A stretch of DNA of 16,338 nucleotides from Clostridium sp. CAG:138 (GTDB lineage: Bacteria > Bacillota > Clostridia > Christensenellales > CAG-138), in NCBI GenBank assembly GCA_000435055.1, contig FR879702.1, positions 134,649 through 150,986 of the forward strand, in the 5' to 3' direction. The translations under genes were made by a program, and so were the position numbers. The notes under the pieces are model-generated. The model was not told where the DNA came from. It ran no database searches and saw nothing but the letters and a program-made list of their open reading frames with translations. The stretch's first letter is position 1. Each line of letters starts with the position of its first letter. Shown here piece after piece: positions 6,374-14,621 of this stretch.

Positions 6374-7198
6374 TCAATTCAGCCTCTCTCTGATGAGGCG
6401 AAAAACATTTCTCTTTTTTGTTCTGATGAATCCAACTTGTTTATTGCATCCGGACACAGTGAACCCCGTTCCCGCCGGAACCTGAACAGTGCTGATTCCG
6501 TCTGCATACATAACACAGTCGCTTTGCGCATTGATTTCAATTACGGAATCAAATGCAGCTGCAATCGGACGGACAGTCAGCGAATGCGGACAAACGGGGG
6601 TTACGAGAATCACATCAAGATTCGGCGCAACCACGGGACCTCCGGCAGAAATTGAATAGCCGGTTGAGCCGAGACGTGAGGAAACAATTATGCCATCCCC
6701 GTGTATCATTCCGACATCCGCGCCGTCAACTCCGAGTTCAATATGCGATACGGACGAAAATCCGCTTTTATATGCAAGAAAATCATTTAATGCAAAGAAC
6801 TCTCTGCCATCCTTAAAACTTGCCTTGAGCATTCTGTCCGTTTCTATTGTATAGTCTCCCTCCGAAAACTGCTTCAAGGTCTCTTCAAAGCCCTCGATGC
6901 TGGTTTCACTGAAAAACCCAATTTTGCCAAGGTTGATTCCAAGAATCGGAGTAATGATTTCGATCCCCTGATTCACCGCATGGGACACGGCGCGGAGGGT
7001 CGTTCCGTCACCGCCTATTGTAACTATACAGGCGGGTTCATCCTCATCTTCTTCAATGCAGTCGGCAAACATGCACGATGCATCTTCATATACTTTGCAC
7101 TGATACCCGCTGCGTGCAGCAATTTCAGTCGCCTTCCGCAGAACACCGTCAGAACCTGTTTTTGTAACATTTACATAGAAAAAAATTCTGTGATTCAT
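6374..7198 (-). CDS. nadK: NAD kinase (ATP- or polyphosphate-dependent NAD+ phosphorylation)
   Basis: Makes NADP+ from NAD+ in the cytosol. The 274-residue protein has the family marks in order: GGDGT (62-66), GINLGKIGF (88-95), the ND pair of the NAD site (138-139), GSTGYSISAGGP (177-188) and TPVCPHSL (200-207). The start ATG follows GGAGGATAAAAA. It lies 37 nt after tlyA and 22 nt before recN, so it is probably in the same transcript. Position between tlyA and recN is common in Clostridia, and NADPH supply fits the neighbouring folD and isoprenoid genes, though that link is loose. Confidence 0.96.
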   Translation of the reverse strand: MNHRIFFYVNVTKTGSDGVLRKATEIAARSGYQCKVYEDASCMFADCIEEDEDEPACIVTIGGDGTTLRAVSHAVNQGIEIITPILGINLGKIGFFSETSIEGFEETLKQFSEGDYTIETDRMLKASFKDGREFFALNDFLAYKSGFSSVSHIELGVDGADVGMIHGDGIIVSSRLGSTGYSISAGGPVVAPNLDVILVTPVCPHSLTVRPIAAAFDSVIEINAQSDCVMYADGISTVQVPAGTGFTVSGCNKQVGFIRTKKRNVFRLIRERLN

Positions 7199-7235
7199 TT
7201 TTTATCCTCCGCCGCACCGTCAAGCTTATGCAAAG

Positions 7236-8054
7236 TTATTTAAGAGTCGTATGCGCATCGCTTACCGTTTTTTCAACCGCTTCCGCAAGCTCTGTTTCGC
7301 CCATGCCGCATTCGGCCGCATTCTCCTCATGGCCGAGATACAAGAGAAATTCGATATTACCTTTCGGTCCTGTGATTGGTGAAAACTCAATTCCGTGAAC
7401 GCTGAAGCCGTTGCTCCGCACATGTTCGATTGCATTCGTCAGAACCTCAATATGTGTTTTTTTGTCACGCACAACGCCGTTTTTGCCGATTTTATCGCGT
7501 CCTGCTTCAAACTGCGGTTTAACAAGAACAGCCGCAGCTCCGCCTGTGGAAAGGCATTCGTTAAGGCGCGGAATAATAAGACCGATAGAGATGAAGGATA
7601 CATCTATCGAAGCAAAACTCGGCTGCTCATCGAACCAATCCAAATTCATGAATCTTGCATTATGGCGTTCCATGCAAACAACGCGCTCATCATTGCGCAA
7701 TTTCCAGTCAAGCTGCCCATAACCGACATCAACTGCAAAAACTTTCTTTGCGCCGTGCATCAGCATACAATCCGTAAATCCGCCGGTAGATGCCCCTATG
7801 TCAACGCAGACGCGGTCTTTAAGCGAAATTTGATAAGTATCGATAGCTTTCTGCAATTTCAACCCGCCGCGGCTGACAAACGGAATCGGATTCTCTTTCA
7901 GTGAAAGAATTTGCCCGTCGCGAATCGTATCACTCGGCTTCATAACGCGAACACCGTCCAAAAGCACAACGCCCTCGATAATCAGTGCGCGCGCTCTTTC
8001 GCGGCTTTGTGCAAGCCCTAATTCAACCATTTTGCTGTCAACTCTGTTTGCCAA
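7236..8054 (-). CDS. tlyA: TlyA-family rRNA 2'-O-methyltransferase (S4 plus FtsJ-like domains)
   Basis: Homologue of Mycobacterium TlyA and B. subtilis YqxC, which 2'-O-methylate cytidines in 16S and 23S rRNA. The N-terminal S4 RNA-binding domain (about 3-65) reads SKMVELGLAQSRERARALI...LLDGVRV, followed by the linker SRGGLKLQKAI. The Rossmann methyltransferase part has CVDIGASTGGFTDCMLMHGA, AVDVGYGQLDWKLRND, SIDVSFIS and VLVKPQFE, consistent with a K-D-K catalytic set. I prefer the TTG at 8054: GGAG lies 7 nt upstream, and the product then begins MANRVD, as the family does. A GTG at 8084 would add ten atypical residues. Gaps to dxs and nadK are short. Confidence 0.9.
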   Translation of the reverse strand: MANRVDSKMVELGLAQSRERARALIIEGVVLLDGVRVMKPSDTIRDGQILSLKENPIPFVSRGGLKLQKAIDTYQISLKDRVCVDIGASTGGFTDCMLMHGAKKVFAVDVGYGQLDWKLRNDERVVCMERHNARFMNLDWFDEQPSFASIDVSFISIGLIIPRLNECLSTGGAAAVLVKPQFEAGRDKIGKNGVVRDKKTHIEVLTNAIEHVRSNGFSVHGIEFSPITGPKGNIEFLLYLGHEENAAECGMGETELAEAVEKTVSDAHTTLK

Positions 8055-8087
8055 TTCATTTCTCCATCCACATAAATATTTCACTAA

Positions 8088-9971
8088 TCAATCACCGCGA
8101 ACCGATTCAACAGCCTCAAGAATAACCTTGCGCAGTTTCTCAGTTGTCAGTCCGCAAAAATCATCCTGTTCGGCAATACTTGCCGCCTCTATCGGGATGT
8201 TCGGAACGCCGAGATTAACAACACGCATCTTCCCGTGTGCTGCTGCAAGCCTTGACATTTGTGCGCCGAAACCGGTGTCGGCATTGCCATCTTCAACAGT
8301 AATCAGGCATCGTGTGTTTTCGAATAATTCGATATGTTTTTCTTCGATCGGACACAGAAGTCTTGCGTTCACAAGACCGACGTCCAATCCCTCACATGCT
8401 GCCGCTGCATTCTGAAGCAGTCTTCCCGTCGCTGCAACAGTGACGCATTTCGGCCGTTTTATAATCTCCCAATCCTCAAGAGAAGTACCGTGGCTGCATT
8501 CCCTGCTCGGCAAAAGTCCTCGATTATAGCGAATTGCGCACGGCATATCAAGGGTCAATGCGTAATCAAGCATTGCACAAAGCTCGTTCGTTGAAGATGG
8601 TGAAAACAGCTTAATTCCTCGCGGTAATGTCGAAAAATAAGCAATGTCGTAAACGCCTTGATGCGTCTCCCCGTCCGCACCGACCAGCCCTGCCCTGTCG
8701 ATTCCAAACACGACGGGAAGTTTTTGAAGGCATACATCATGCAGCAGCTGATCATAACCGCGTTGAAGGAATGTTGAGTACACCGCAAAAACAGGTTTCA
8801 ACCCCTCTGCAGCCATGCCTGCGGACATTGTGACCCCGTGCTGCTCTGCGATACCGACATCAAAAAATCTTTCAGGAAAACGTTTTTTAAACTCCGTCAG
8901 CCCTGTTCCGGAAGTCATTGCAGCAGTGACAGCAACAATGCGGGAATCCTTTTCGGCAAGTCGGCAAAGCTCGTTCGCAAACACAAGCGAATTGTTATTC
9001 CCGCTTTTTGTTGCGCCGTCTGCAACATTAAATTTTCCGACACCGTGAAATTTTTCTGGATTCTTCTCAGCCGGCGCATATCCCCTGCCCTTCTGCGTTA
9101 CAACATGGATAAGGATCGGTTTATCCTGAACATTATGCTTTGCATGTTCAAAGATCTCAATGAGGTCTTCGATTTTATGTCCATCGAACGGTCCTGCATA
9201 TGTAAAACCGATTTCTTCAAACAGCACATTCGGAAGCACAAAATACTTAATCCTGTTTTTAAATCGTTCAAGCGTGTCGCTTATGCATTTGCCGACAAGA
9301 GGGATTTTTTTAAGTCTTCCCGAGAACTTGCGTTTGAAGCGTTTATAGCTTTTGCTTGTCCGCAGTTTTGAAAGATGTGCACTCATGCCTCCGACGTTTC
9401 CTGCAATGCTCATTTTGTTATCATTTAAAACAACAATAAGCGGCAGTTCTTTTTCGCCTGCATCATCCATTGCTTCGTAAGCAAGACCGCCTGTCAGAGC
9501 ACCGTCACCGACGAGTGCAACCGCTCTGCTTTCAAAATCGCCTTTCAATCGCATTGCACGGAGCATTCCGAGTGCAGCAGAAATCGCTGTGCTTGAATGG
9601 CCGACATTAAATGCATCGTATTCACTCTCACTGCGTTTCGGAAAACCGGATATTCCACCCTTTGTTCGAAGAGTCGGGAACTGCGGAGCGCGTCCCGTCA
9701 GCAATTTGTGAACATAGCTCTGATGACCAACGTCAAAAACAAGCCTGTCCTTTGAGAAATCGAAGCAATAATGCAGCGCGATCGTAAGCTCAACAACGCC
9801 GAGATTTGACGAAAGATGTCCGCCGTTCTGCGAAACAACCGAAATGATATAGCTGCGTATATTTGACGCAAGCTCGTTCAGCTGTTCAATACTCATCTTT
9901 TGCAGCTCTTGCGGTGACTCAAGCCCAACTATTGTTCCCGTCTGCGCTGCTGTTTCACTGTGTTGCACCAT
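8088..9971 (-). CDS. dxs: 1-deoxy-D-xylulose-5-phosphate synthase
   Basis: Thiamine-diphosphate enzyme that condenses pyruvate with glyceraldehyde 3-phosphate, the entry step of the MEP isoprenoid pathway. At 627 residues it is full length. Seen are GGHLSSNLG (50-58, catalytic-type His), FDVGHQSYVHKLLTGR (79-94), the ThDP/Mg motif GDGALTGG (155-162) with its partner Asn in NDNKMSI, KFHGVGKF, DVGIAEQHG (catalytic Glu) and DRAGLVGADGETHQG. The Arg usually in YPRG occurs here as YNRG, a Pro to Asn change beside it. The ATG is two bases after the ispA stop, with AGGA about 10 nt upstream, so the genes are translationally linked. Together with ispA it commits the operon to prenyl diphosphate synthesis. 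Confidence 0.97.
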   Translation of the reverse strand: MVQHSETAAQTGTIVGLESPQELQKMSIEQLNELASNIRSYIISVVSQNGGHLSSNLGVVELTIALHYCFDFSKDRLVFDVGHQSYVHKLLTGRAPQFPTLRTKGGISGFPKRSESEYDAFNVGHSSTAISAALGMLRAMRLKGDFESRAVALVGDGALTGGLAYEAMDDAGEKELPLIVVLNDNKMSIAGNVGGMSAHLSKLRTSKSYKRFKRKFSGRLKKIPLVGKCISDTLERFKNRIKYFVLPNVLFEEIGFTYAGPFDGHKIEDLIEIFEHAKHNVQDKPILIHVVTQKGRGYAPAEKNPEKFHGVGKFNVADGATKSGNNNSLVFANELCRLAEKDSRIVAVTAAMTSGTGLTEFKKRFPERFFDVGIAEQHGVTMSAGMAAEGLKPVFAVYSTFLQRGYDQLLHDVCLQKLPVVFGIDRAGLVGADGETHQGVYDIAYFSTLPRGIKLFSPSSTNELCAMLDYALTLDMPCAIRYNRGLLPSRECSHGTSLEDWEIIKRPKCVTVAATGRLLQNAAAACEGLDVGLVNARLLCPIEEKHIELFENTRCLITVEDGNADTGFGAQMSRLAAAHGKMRVVNLGVPNIPIEAASIAEQDDFCGLTTEKLRKVILEAVESVRGD

Positions 9972-9973
9972 TA

Positions 9974-10864
9974 TTACTTGTTCCTATTCAATATATAGTA
10001 GATTACATCGTAAAGATATTTGCAGTTTTCACCGAAAGTTGTAAAGAGGAGCCGTTCGGCTTCCTGCGCAATCTGCTGTGCCATATTTTTGGAGCGTTCC
10101 ACACCGTAAAGGCTCACATATGTAAGCTTTTTATCCGTTTCGTCCTTGTGCAAAGTCTTTCCGACAAGTGTTTCATCGCCCTCTGCATCAAGGATATCAT
10201 CCGTGATCTGAAAAAGAATTCCAATTTTCTCCGCATAGCCTTCAAGCGTCTTAAGCTGTATATCTGTCGGATTTGCGCATAGTGCGCCTGCAATTACACT
10301 TGCAATAAGCAGATCGGCAGTCTTGTGCCGATGGATATAGTTCAGCTCGTCTTCATTCTTAATGCCTTCGGTTTGGCTGATAAGGTCAATGGATTGTCCG
10401 GCAACCATGCCGGAAACGCCTGCACGTTTAGCGATTTCCGCAACTGCACGATAATAATTAAGATTATTGAATCCAATTCCCGCCTCAAGCATCCATTCAA
10501 AAGCATACGTTAGGAGTCCGTCACCCGCAAGCAATGCCTGGGCTTCCCCGAAAACCATGTGATTCGAAGGTTTTCCGCGCCGCATGTCATCGTTGTCCAT
10601 ACAGGGCAGATCATCGTGAATCAAAGAATACGTATGAATCATTTCAATGCCGCTGCCGAGCCGAATTGCATATTTTCTGTTGCCGCCCAGAATATCGCAC
10701 ACGCCGAGCGTCAGGCACGGGCGAATGCGTTTCCCGCCCGCGTCAATACTGTATTTCATTGCGTCATGCAGTAATTTGGGTGTATTTGTCATTATAAAAG
10801 CATCATTCAGTGTGTTGTTAATAATGTTTGAATACTTTTTTGTTCGTGCATCAAAATCCATCAT
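9974..10864 (-). CDS. ispA: Farnesyl/geranyl diphosphate synthase (short-chain trans-prenyltransferase)
   Basis: Condenses DMAPP and IPP to geranyl and farnesyl diphosphate for undecaprenol and other prenyl products. From the ATG at 10864 it has 296 residues. It shows GGKRIRP, the first Asp-rich motif DDLPCMDNDDMRRG (84-97), GQSIDL, KTADL and the second Asp-rich motif ITDDILDAEGD. Two adjacent ATGs (10864, 10861) follow GGAGGG by 4 and 7 nt, and either may be used. A GTG at 10876 overlaps the ribosome binding site and is unlikely. It is followed after 2 nt by dxs and preceded by a 176-nt gap after xseB. Exact product length cannot be fixed from sequence, but the operon order xseB-ispA-dxs supports IspA. 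Confidence 0.95.
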   Translation of the reverse strand: MMDFDARTKKYSNIINNTLNDAFIMTNTPKLLHDAMKYSIDAGGKRIRPCLTLGVCDILGGNRKYAIRLGSGIEMIHTYSLIHDDLPCMDNDDMRRGKPSNHMVFGEAQALLAGDGLLTYAFEWMLEAGIGFNNLNYYRAVAEIAKRAGVSGMVAGQSIDLISQTEGIKNEDELNYIHRHKTADLLIASVIAGALCANPTDIQLKTLEGYAEKIGILFQITDDILDAEGDETLVGKTLHKDETDKKLTYVSLYGVERSKNMAQQIAQEAERLLFTTFGENCKYLYDVIYYILNRNK

Positions 10865-10942
10865 GTGTCCCTCCACCGGTTTTGTGTCGCACCGACAGTT
10901 AAATCGTCAGTTGCCGATTAGGTTTTTGAACCTGTTGTTCAG

Positions 10943-11035
10943 TCAGCTGTATTTAACCCTCGGTCCTCGTGTTACGCAAGAAAAGCCTATTCTTGTGTTG
11001 CAGTCAGGGCAGCATATACGCTGTCGAGAATTCAT
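10943..11035 (-). CDS. Possible 30-codon ORF with one CxxC knuckle
   Basis: In the 176-nt gap between xseB and ispA, an ATG 18 nt after the xseB stop opens 30 codons ending in TGA. The product begins MNSRQRICCPDCNTRIGF and is basic. CPDC resembles one half of a zinc knuckle, and a second pair is absent. The only Shine-Dalgarno-like bases (AGGA) lie about 15 nt upstream, overlapping the xseB stop, so initiation is doubtful. I do not recognise a family. It may be a real micro-protein, the remains of a zinc-ribbon gene, or chance. The rest of the gap (10877-10942) shows nothing beyond the ispA ribosome binding site. Confidence 0.3.
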   Translation of the reverse strand: MNSRQRICCPDCNTRIGFSCVTRGPRVKYS

Positions 11036-11052
11036 TTTTAAATATCTTTTTC

Positions 11053-11307
11053 CTATTCGCCGCAGTTTTCATCAGTGCTGCGGGAAACTTTTTCAATTCT
11101 GCCGTCATAATCCGCAAGCAGTTTCATGCAGTAATCCGAGAGCGCGATTCCCTGTTCATATAGTTTTACCGTCTCGCCGAGAGGTGTTTCTCCGGAATCC
11201 AGTTTTTCAACTATCTCTTCAAGTTTTGATGCCGCTTGTTCAAATGTCAGTTCTCCAAACACTTCTGCGGCACCGCAGTTTTTATTCGTATTATCGATAT
11301 CGTTCAT
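11053..11307 (-). CDS. xseB: Exodeoxyribonuclease VII small subunit
   Basis: Small helical subunit that binds in several copies along the coiled coil of XseA to form exonuclease VII, a metal-independent single-strand nuclease. It has 84 residues. The core LTFEQAASKLEEIVEKLDSG (20-39) with ETPLGETVKLYEQGIAL is the family signature, followed by a CMKLL helix and an acidic end. The ATG follows AAGG at 7 nt, 19 nt after the xseA stop. The N-terminal about 18 residues precede the conserved core and may be flexible. Confidence 0.95.
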   Translation of the reverse strand: MNDIDNTNKNCGAAEVFGELTFEQAASKLEEIVEKLDSGETPLGETVKLYEQGIALSDYCMKLLADYDGRIEKVSRSTDENCGE

Positions 11308-11326
11308 GTTGTTGCCTTTTTAATTC

Positions 11327-12622
11327 TTAACCATTTTCTGTTGTATGCTTTTCATTTAAGACAGGCTGAATACCCGTTACGGCAACCTTTAACACTCCTC
11401 CGAAAAGTGCAACCGTAAGTTCCTGTCCGATACTGACATTTTTAATACTGTCCACCGTTTTGCCGTCAGCGTCATTAAGAATTGCATAGCCGCGCCGTAA
11501 AATTCCGTTTGGGTTCAGTGAGGACAAACGCTGTGCAGCCGAATCGATACGCATTCCCGCATTATTCACAATTCCCGAAACAATACGTCGCAGCAAATCC
11601 GTTTTCTCCTGCACAGAACGGCGTTTCAGTTCCGTTACACGCAGTGGAGATGTCAGAGCGCGGCTGTTCCGGCAAGCATCAATGCGCATTTTTGCTGCCG
11701 TTAACATATCATCTGACGCTTTGTGCATCGTCTCACGCTGCCGCAGAAGCATGTTTTTCAGTGAATCAAATTCCGGAACACAAATTTCGGCAGCTGCCGA
11801 AGGAGTTGCTGCCCTGCAATCCGCAACGAAATCAGCAATTGTATAATCAATTTCATGTCCGACCGCACTCACAACCGGGATCTCGCTTGAATAAATCGCA
11901 CGGGCAAGGCCTTCGTCATTAAAGCAATTCAAATCTTCAAAGCTTCCTCCGCCCCTGCCGATTATGATAACATCAGGCTTTTTTGTTTCGTTCAGCAGCC
12001 GCAGTGCAGCAATAAGTGACTGCGGCGCATCTTTTCCCTGTACATTTGCACGAGCAAAAATGAAGTTCATCAACGGGAACCGACGCCGTGCAACAGTGAT
12101 GATATCATGCAGTGCCGCTCCGGACTCACTTGTTATGATTCCAATGCATTTCGGCATAAACGGCAAAGTACGCTTTCTCGAAAAAAGACCTTCTGCTTCG
12201 AGTTTTGATTTCAGCTCCAAAAAACGCCGAAACAGCTCGCCTTCTCCCGCTTCATGCATTGACGTAACATAAAACTGAAATTTTCCGTCTCGCGTATAAA
12301 GTGACGGACTGCCGTGCAAAACAACCGACATACCGTCTTTAGGTACAAACCTCAGCCTTTCCGCGCTGCTTCTGAACATCACACACGGCACAGCGGAGCT
12401 TTCATCCTTGACAGAAAAGTACAGATGTCCGGATTTATTGTAGCATTTAAATCCTGATATTTCGCCCGAAACATCAATTGAGCGCAAGCGCACATCCTTA
12501 TCAAGCAGACCGCTGACATATGTATTGAGTGCAGTTACAGTCCAAACAGGCTTTTGCGGACGATTGGATCCGGCCGATTCATCCGCCGCACCCGTGATAA
12601 ATCCGCTGTCAATCCAATCCAT
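11327..12622 (-). CDS. xseA: Exodeoxyribonuclease VII large subunit
   Basis: Catalytic subunit of exonuclease VII, which degrades single-stranded DNA to oligonucleotides in repair. Of 431 residues, about 28-120 form the N-terminal OB-fold (WTVTALNTYVSGLL, VSGEISGF, GHLYFSVKD). The catalytic domain shows TSESGAALHDI (164-174), RGGGSFEDLNCFNDE (223-237) and SAVGHEIDYTIADFVAD (252-268) with AATPSAAAE. A coiled-coil stretch follows and then the closing NPNGILRRGYAIL motif. The ATG lies inside the last codons of folD (14-nt overlap) with GGAGAAG at good spacing, implying coupled translation. xseB follows directly. Confidence 0.96.
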   Translation of the reverse strand: MDWIDSGFITGAADESAGSNRPQKPVWTVTALNTYVSGLLDKDVRLRSIDVSGEISGFKCYNKSGHLYFSVKDESSAVPCVMFRSSAERLRFVPKDGMSVVLHGSPSLYTRDGKFQFYVTSMHEAGEGELFRRFLELKSKLEAEGLFSRKRTLPFMPKCIGIITSESGAALHDIITVARRRFPLMNFIFARANVQGKDAPQSLIAALRLLNETKKPDVIIIGRGGGSFEDLNCFNDEGLARAIYSSEIPVVSAVGHEIDYTIADFVADCRAATPSAAAEICVPEFDSLKNMLLRQRETMHKASDDMLTAAKMRIDACRNSRALTSPLRVTELKRRSVQEKTDLLRRIVSGIVNNAGMRIDSAAQRLSSLNPNGILRRGYAILNDADGKTVDSIKNVSIGQELTVALFGGVLKVAVTGIQPVLNEKHTTENG

Positions 12623-13460
12623 TCAGCTTCTCCGCCGCTGTAAGCGTGTTTGCAACAAGAATTGTGCGTGTCACAGGGCCTACTCCGCCGGGAACCGGGG
12701 AAATATAACCCGCAACAGGTTCGGCAGATGCAAAATCAACGTCTCCGACAGTTTTTCCCTCAACACGGTTTATGCCTGCATCTATCACGATTGCGCCGGG
12801 TTTAATCATGTCACCCGTCACAAGCCCGGGGACGCCGACTGCTGCAACAAGAATATCCGCATTAAGAGTATGTTCCTTCAGGTTTGATGTTTTTGAATGG
12901 CAAATTGTTACCGTTGCACTCTCGCCGAGCAAAAGCATCGCCGCCGGACGGCCTACAACATTGCTGCGTCCGATAACGACCGCATTCTTTCCGCTGATTT
13001 TAACACCTGTGCTTTTGATAAGCTGCATAATGCTGCTCGGTGTGCAGGGTGCAAATGCCGGTCTGCCGGAAACAAGGCTGCCGACATTCAGAAGGTGGAA
13101 ACCGTCAACGTCCTTGTGCATCGAAATATGTGAAATGACTTCATCGGAATTCATGTGTTTCGGAAGCGGCATTTGAAGCAGAATACCGTGAACATTTTTA
13201 TTGGCATTGAGCAATTCAATCAATTCAACAAGCTCCGCCTGCTCCGTTTCCGCAGGGAGCGCATGAACACAGCTCTCCATTCCGACAGCAGCGCAATCCT
13301 TAGCTCTGCTGTTAACATATTGCTGTGAGGCAGGATCACTGCCAACAATTATAACATCAAGTCTGGGCTTAATTCCTTTTTCAAGCAGCCGATTTGTCCG
13401 AGCAATGCATTCCGCTCTCAGTTCAGCCGCAATCTTTTTTCCGTCAATGATTATTGCCAT
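12609..13460 (-). CDS. folD: Bifunctional methylene-THF dehydrogenase/methenyl-THF cyclohydrolase, Arg at the usual catalytic Lys
   Basis: Interconverts 5,10-methylene-, methenyl- and 10-formyl-tetrahydrofolate. The 283-residue length is standard. Visible are VGSDPASQQYV, GILLQMPLP with the catalytic-site Gln96, KDVDGFHLLNVG with the conserved Asp pair 117/119, the nucleotide-site motif GRSNVVGRPAAMLL and PVPGGVGPVT. The residue matching E. coli Lys54 in the Y-x-x-x-K motif is Arg52 (codon AGA at 13305-13307), an unusual change. The ATG follows GGAGGAAATAACA. The 78-nt gap before it holds an AT-rich imperfect inverted repeat but no clear promoter. folD in the nusB-xseA position is standard Firmicutes order. 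It overlaps xseA by 14 nt. Confidence 0.96.
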   Translation of the reverse strand: MAIIIDGKKIAAELRAECIARTNRLLEKGIKPRLDVIIVGSDPASQQYVNSRAKDCAAVGMESCVHALPAETEQAELVELIELLNANKNVHGILLQMPLPKHMNSDEVISHISMHKDVDGFHLLNVGSLVSGRPAFAPCTPSSIMQLIKSTGVKISGKNAVVIGRSNVVGRPAAMLLLGESATVTICHSKTSNLKEHTLNADILVAAVGVPGLVTGDMIKPGAIVIDAGINRVEGKTVGDVDFASAEPVAGYISPVPGGVGPVTRTILVANTLTAAEKLNGLD

Positions 13461-13538
13461 TGTTATTTCCTCCGTGAGATTAAAACTATTTCAATTTAAA
13501 CTTGAATGTATGCGATTTCTGCACAACTGCGCCGACAC

Positions 13539-14621
13539 TCATGTTCCGCCCGGCGTTGCAGTCCGGCCGTTGAAAGCATCTTCTTCCGCCGCTAATGCCG
13601 CAATTCCGACAGCATTGTCGCTTGAAAGAACCGGCCTTGAAAAATGCAGTTCAACAGGTGTTTTATGCAGCCTGTCAGCAAGCATTTCTCTCAAAACTGT
13701 GCTTGACGCCACTCCTCCGGCAAAAAGGAAACTCTTTGTTGAAGCAGTTTCGTCCCCTATGCTGCATTTTGAATCCACGGATACTTCTCTTGCTGCATTT
13801 TCCGTTTCGAATTCAATTGCATTTTTTACAAGTTTTGCGAGCGTTCGCGCAATGCAGTCATAAACGGCGGCAGCAACTGTCCCGTGCTTCTCCCCGTTTT
13901 TCAGTGCGTTCGCGGCTTTTGTTTCAACACCTGAGAACGAGCAGGAAAGGCTCTTTACGCTTGAAGGAAGCACGAACCCGCTATCGGCATATGATTTGTT
14001 TTTCAATGCCTCAGCCGCAATTTTTTCAAGTTCTTTTCCCGCAGGAAATCGCAGACCCATTGCGACCCCGAGCCTGTCCACAAGCTGCCCTGCGTTGATG
14101 TCGGTTGTACCGCCGATTTTTTTGATATCGGAAAGTGAGCTGTCGATACGGAGCAGTTCACTTGTTCCTCCGCTGAGATGAAACGCAAAAAAATCCTTGC
14201 CGAGCAGTGATTCGTTGTCGAACGCCGCGGCACGGATATGTCCCTGCTGGTGTGTGAACTCGTACACAGGCACACCCAAAGCCGCAGAAACCGACAGTGC
14301 ATGTGATTTGCCCGCAAGGAAAACAGGCATATAGCTGCCTTCCCTGCCGCTCGGACACACGCTGACGCCGACACCCGCAACATCTTTTCTGTCAATCTGC
14401 TTAAAGATTTTAGGCAGGATCTCGGCAAGATTGCGGACATGCTGAAACACGGCATCGCTTTGCCTGAGTCCGCGCTCACCCGCTGCGACTTTCAGAAGAG
14501 TTCTTTCATCACAAACGATCTCCGCTGAATTTCCGTTTACGCAAACACAAGCTGCGGATGTTGTGTAGCAGCTTGTATCAATGCCGAGAAATATTCTTTT
14601 TTTGCTTCCGCAGCTCATCAT
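13539..14621 (-). CDS. Kae1/TsaD-like domain protein (Peptidase M22 family paralogue)
   Basis: A 360-residue protein with the ASKHA fold of TsaD/Kae1. Matching motifs are FLGIDTSCYTTS (11-22, phosphate loop 1), the metal-binding HQQGH (124-128), SGGTSELL (150-157, TsaD SGGHTxL), DINAGQLVDRLGVAMGL (174-190) with FPAGKELE, SFSGVETKAANAL (229-240), AGGVASSTVLREML (301-314) and SSDNAVG with the conserved Asp335. It diverges enough from TsaD, including a Ser/Thr/Glu-rich insert at about 271-297, to suggest a paralogue rather than the essential t6A enzyme. Clostridia commonly carry such a gene next to nusB. Its ATG overlaps the nusB stop (ATGA), so translation is coupled. The role is unknown, and possible roles are tRNA-related carbamoyl transfer or partner binding. 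Confidence 0.8.
   Translation of the reverse strand: MMSCGSKKRIFLGIDTSCYTTSAACVCVNGNSAEIVCDERTLLKVAAGERGLRQSDAVFQHVRNLAEILPKIFKQIDRKDVAGVGVSVCPSGREGSYMPVFLAGKSHALSVSAALGVPVYEFTHQQGHIRAAAFDNESLLGKDFFAFHLSGGTSELLRIDSSLSDIKKIGGTTDINAGQLVDRLGVAMGLRFPAGKELEKIAAEALKNKSYADSGFVLPSSVKSLSCSFSGVETKAANALKNGEKHGTVAAAVYDCIARTLAKLVKNAIEFETENAAREVSVDSKCSIGDETASTKSFLFAGGVASSTVLREMLADRLHKTPVELHFSRPVLSSDNAVGIAALAAEEDAFNGRTATPGGT

Noticed and set aside
10647..11330. Plus-strand ORF of 227 codons across ispA, the gap and xseB
   Set aside because: It is antisense to two clearly conserved genes, with no recognisable domain or start site.
13461..13538. Promoter for folD in the 78-nt gap
   Set aside because: Only an AT-rich imperfect inverted repeat is seen, with no -35/-10 pair at proper spacing. 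Read-through from the upstream gene is sufficient.
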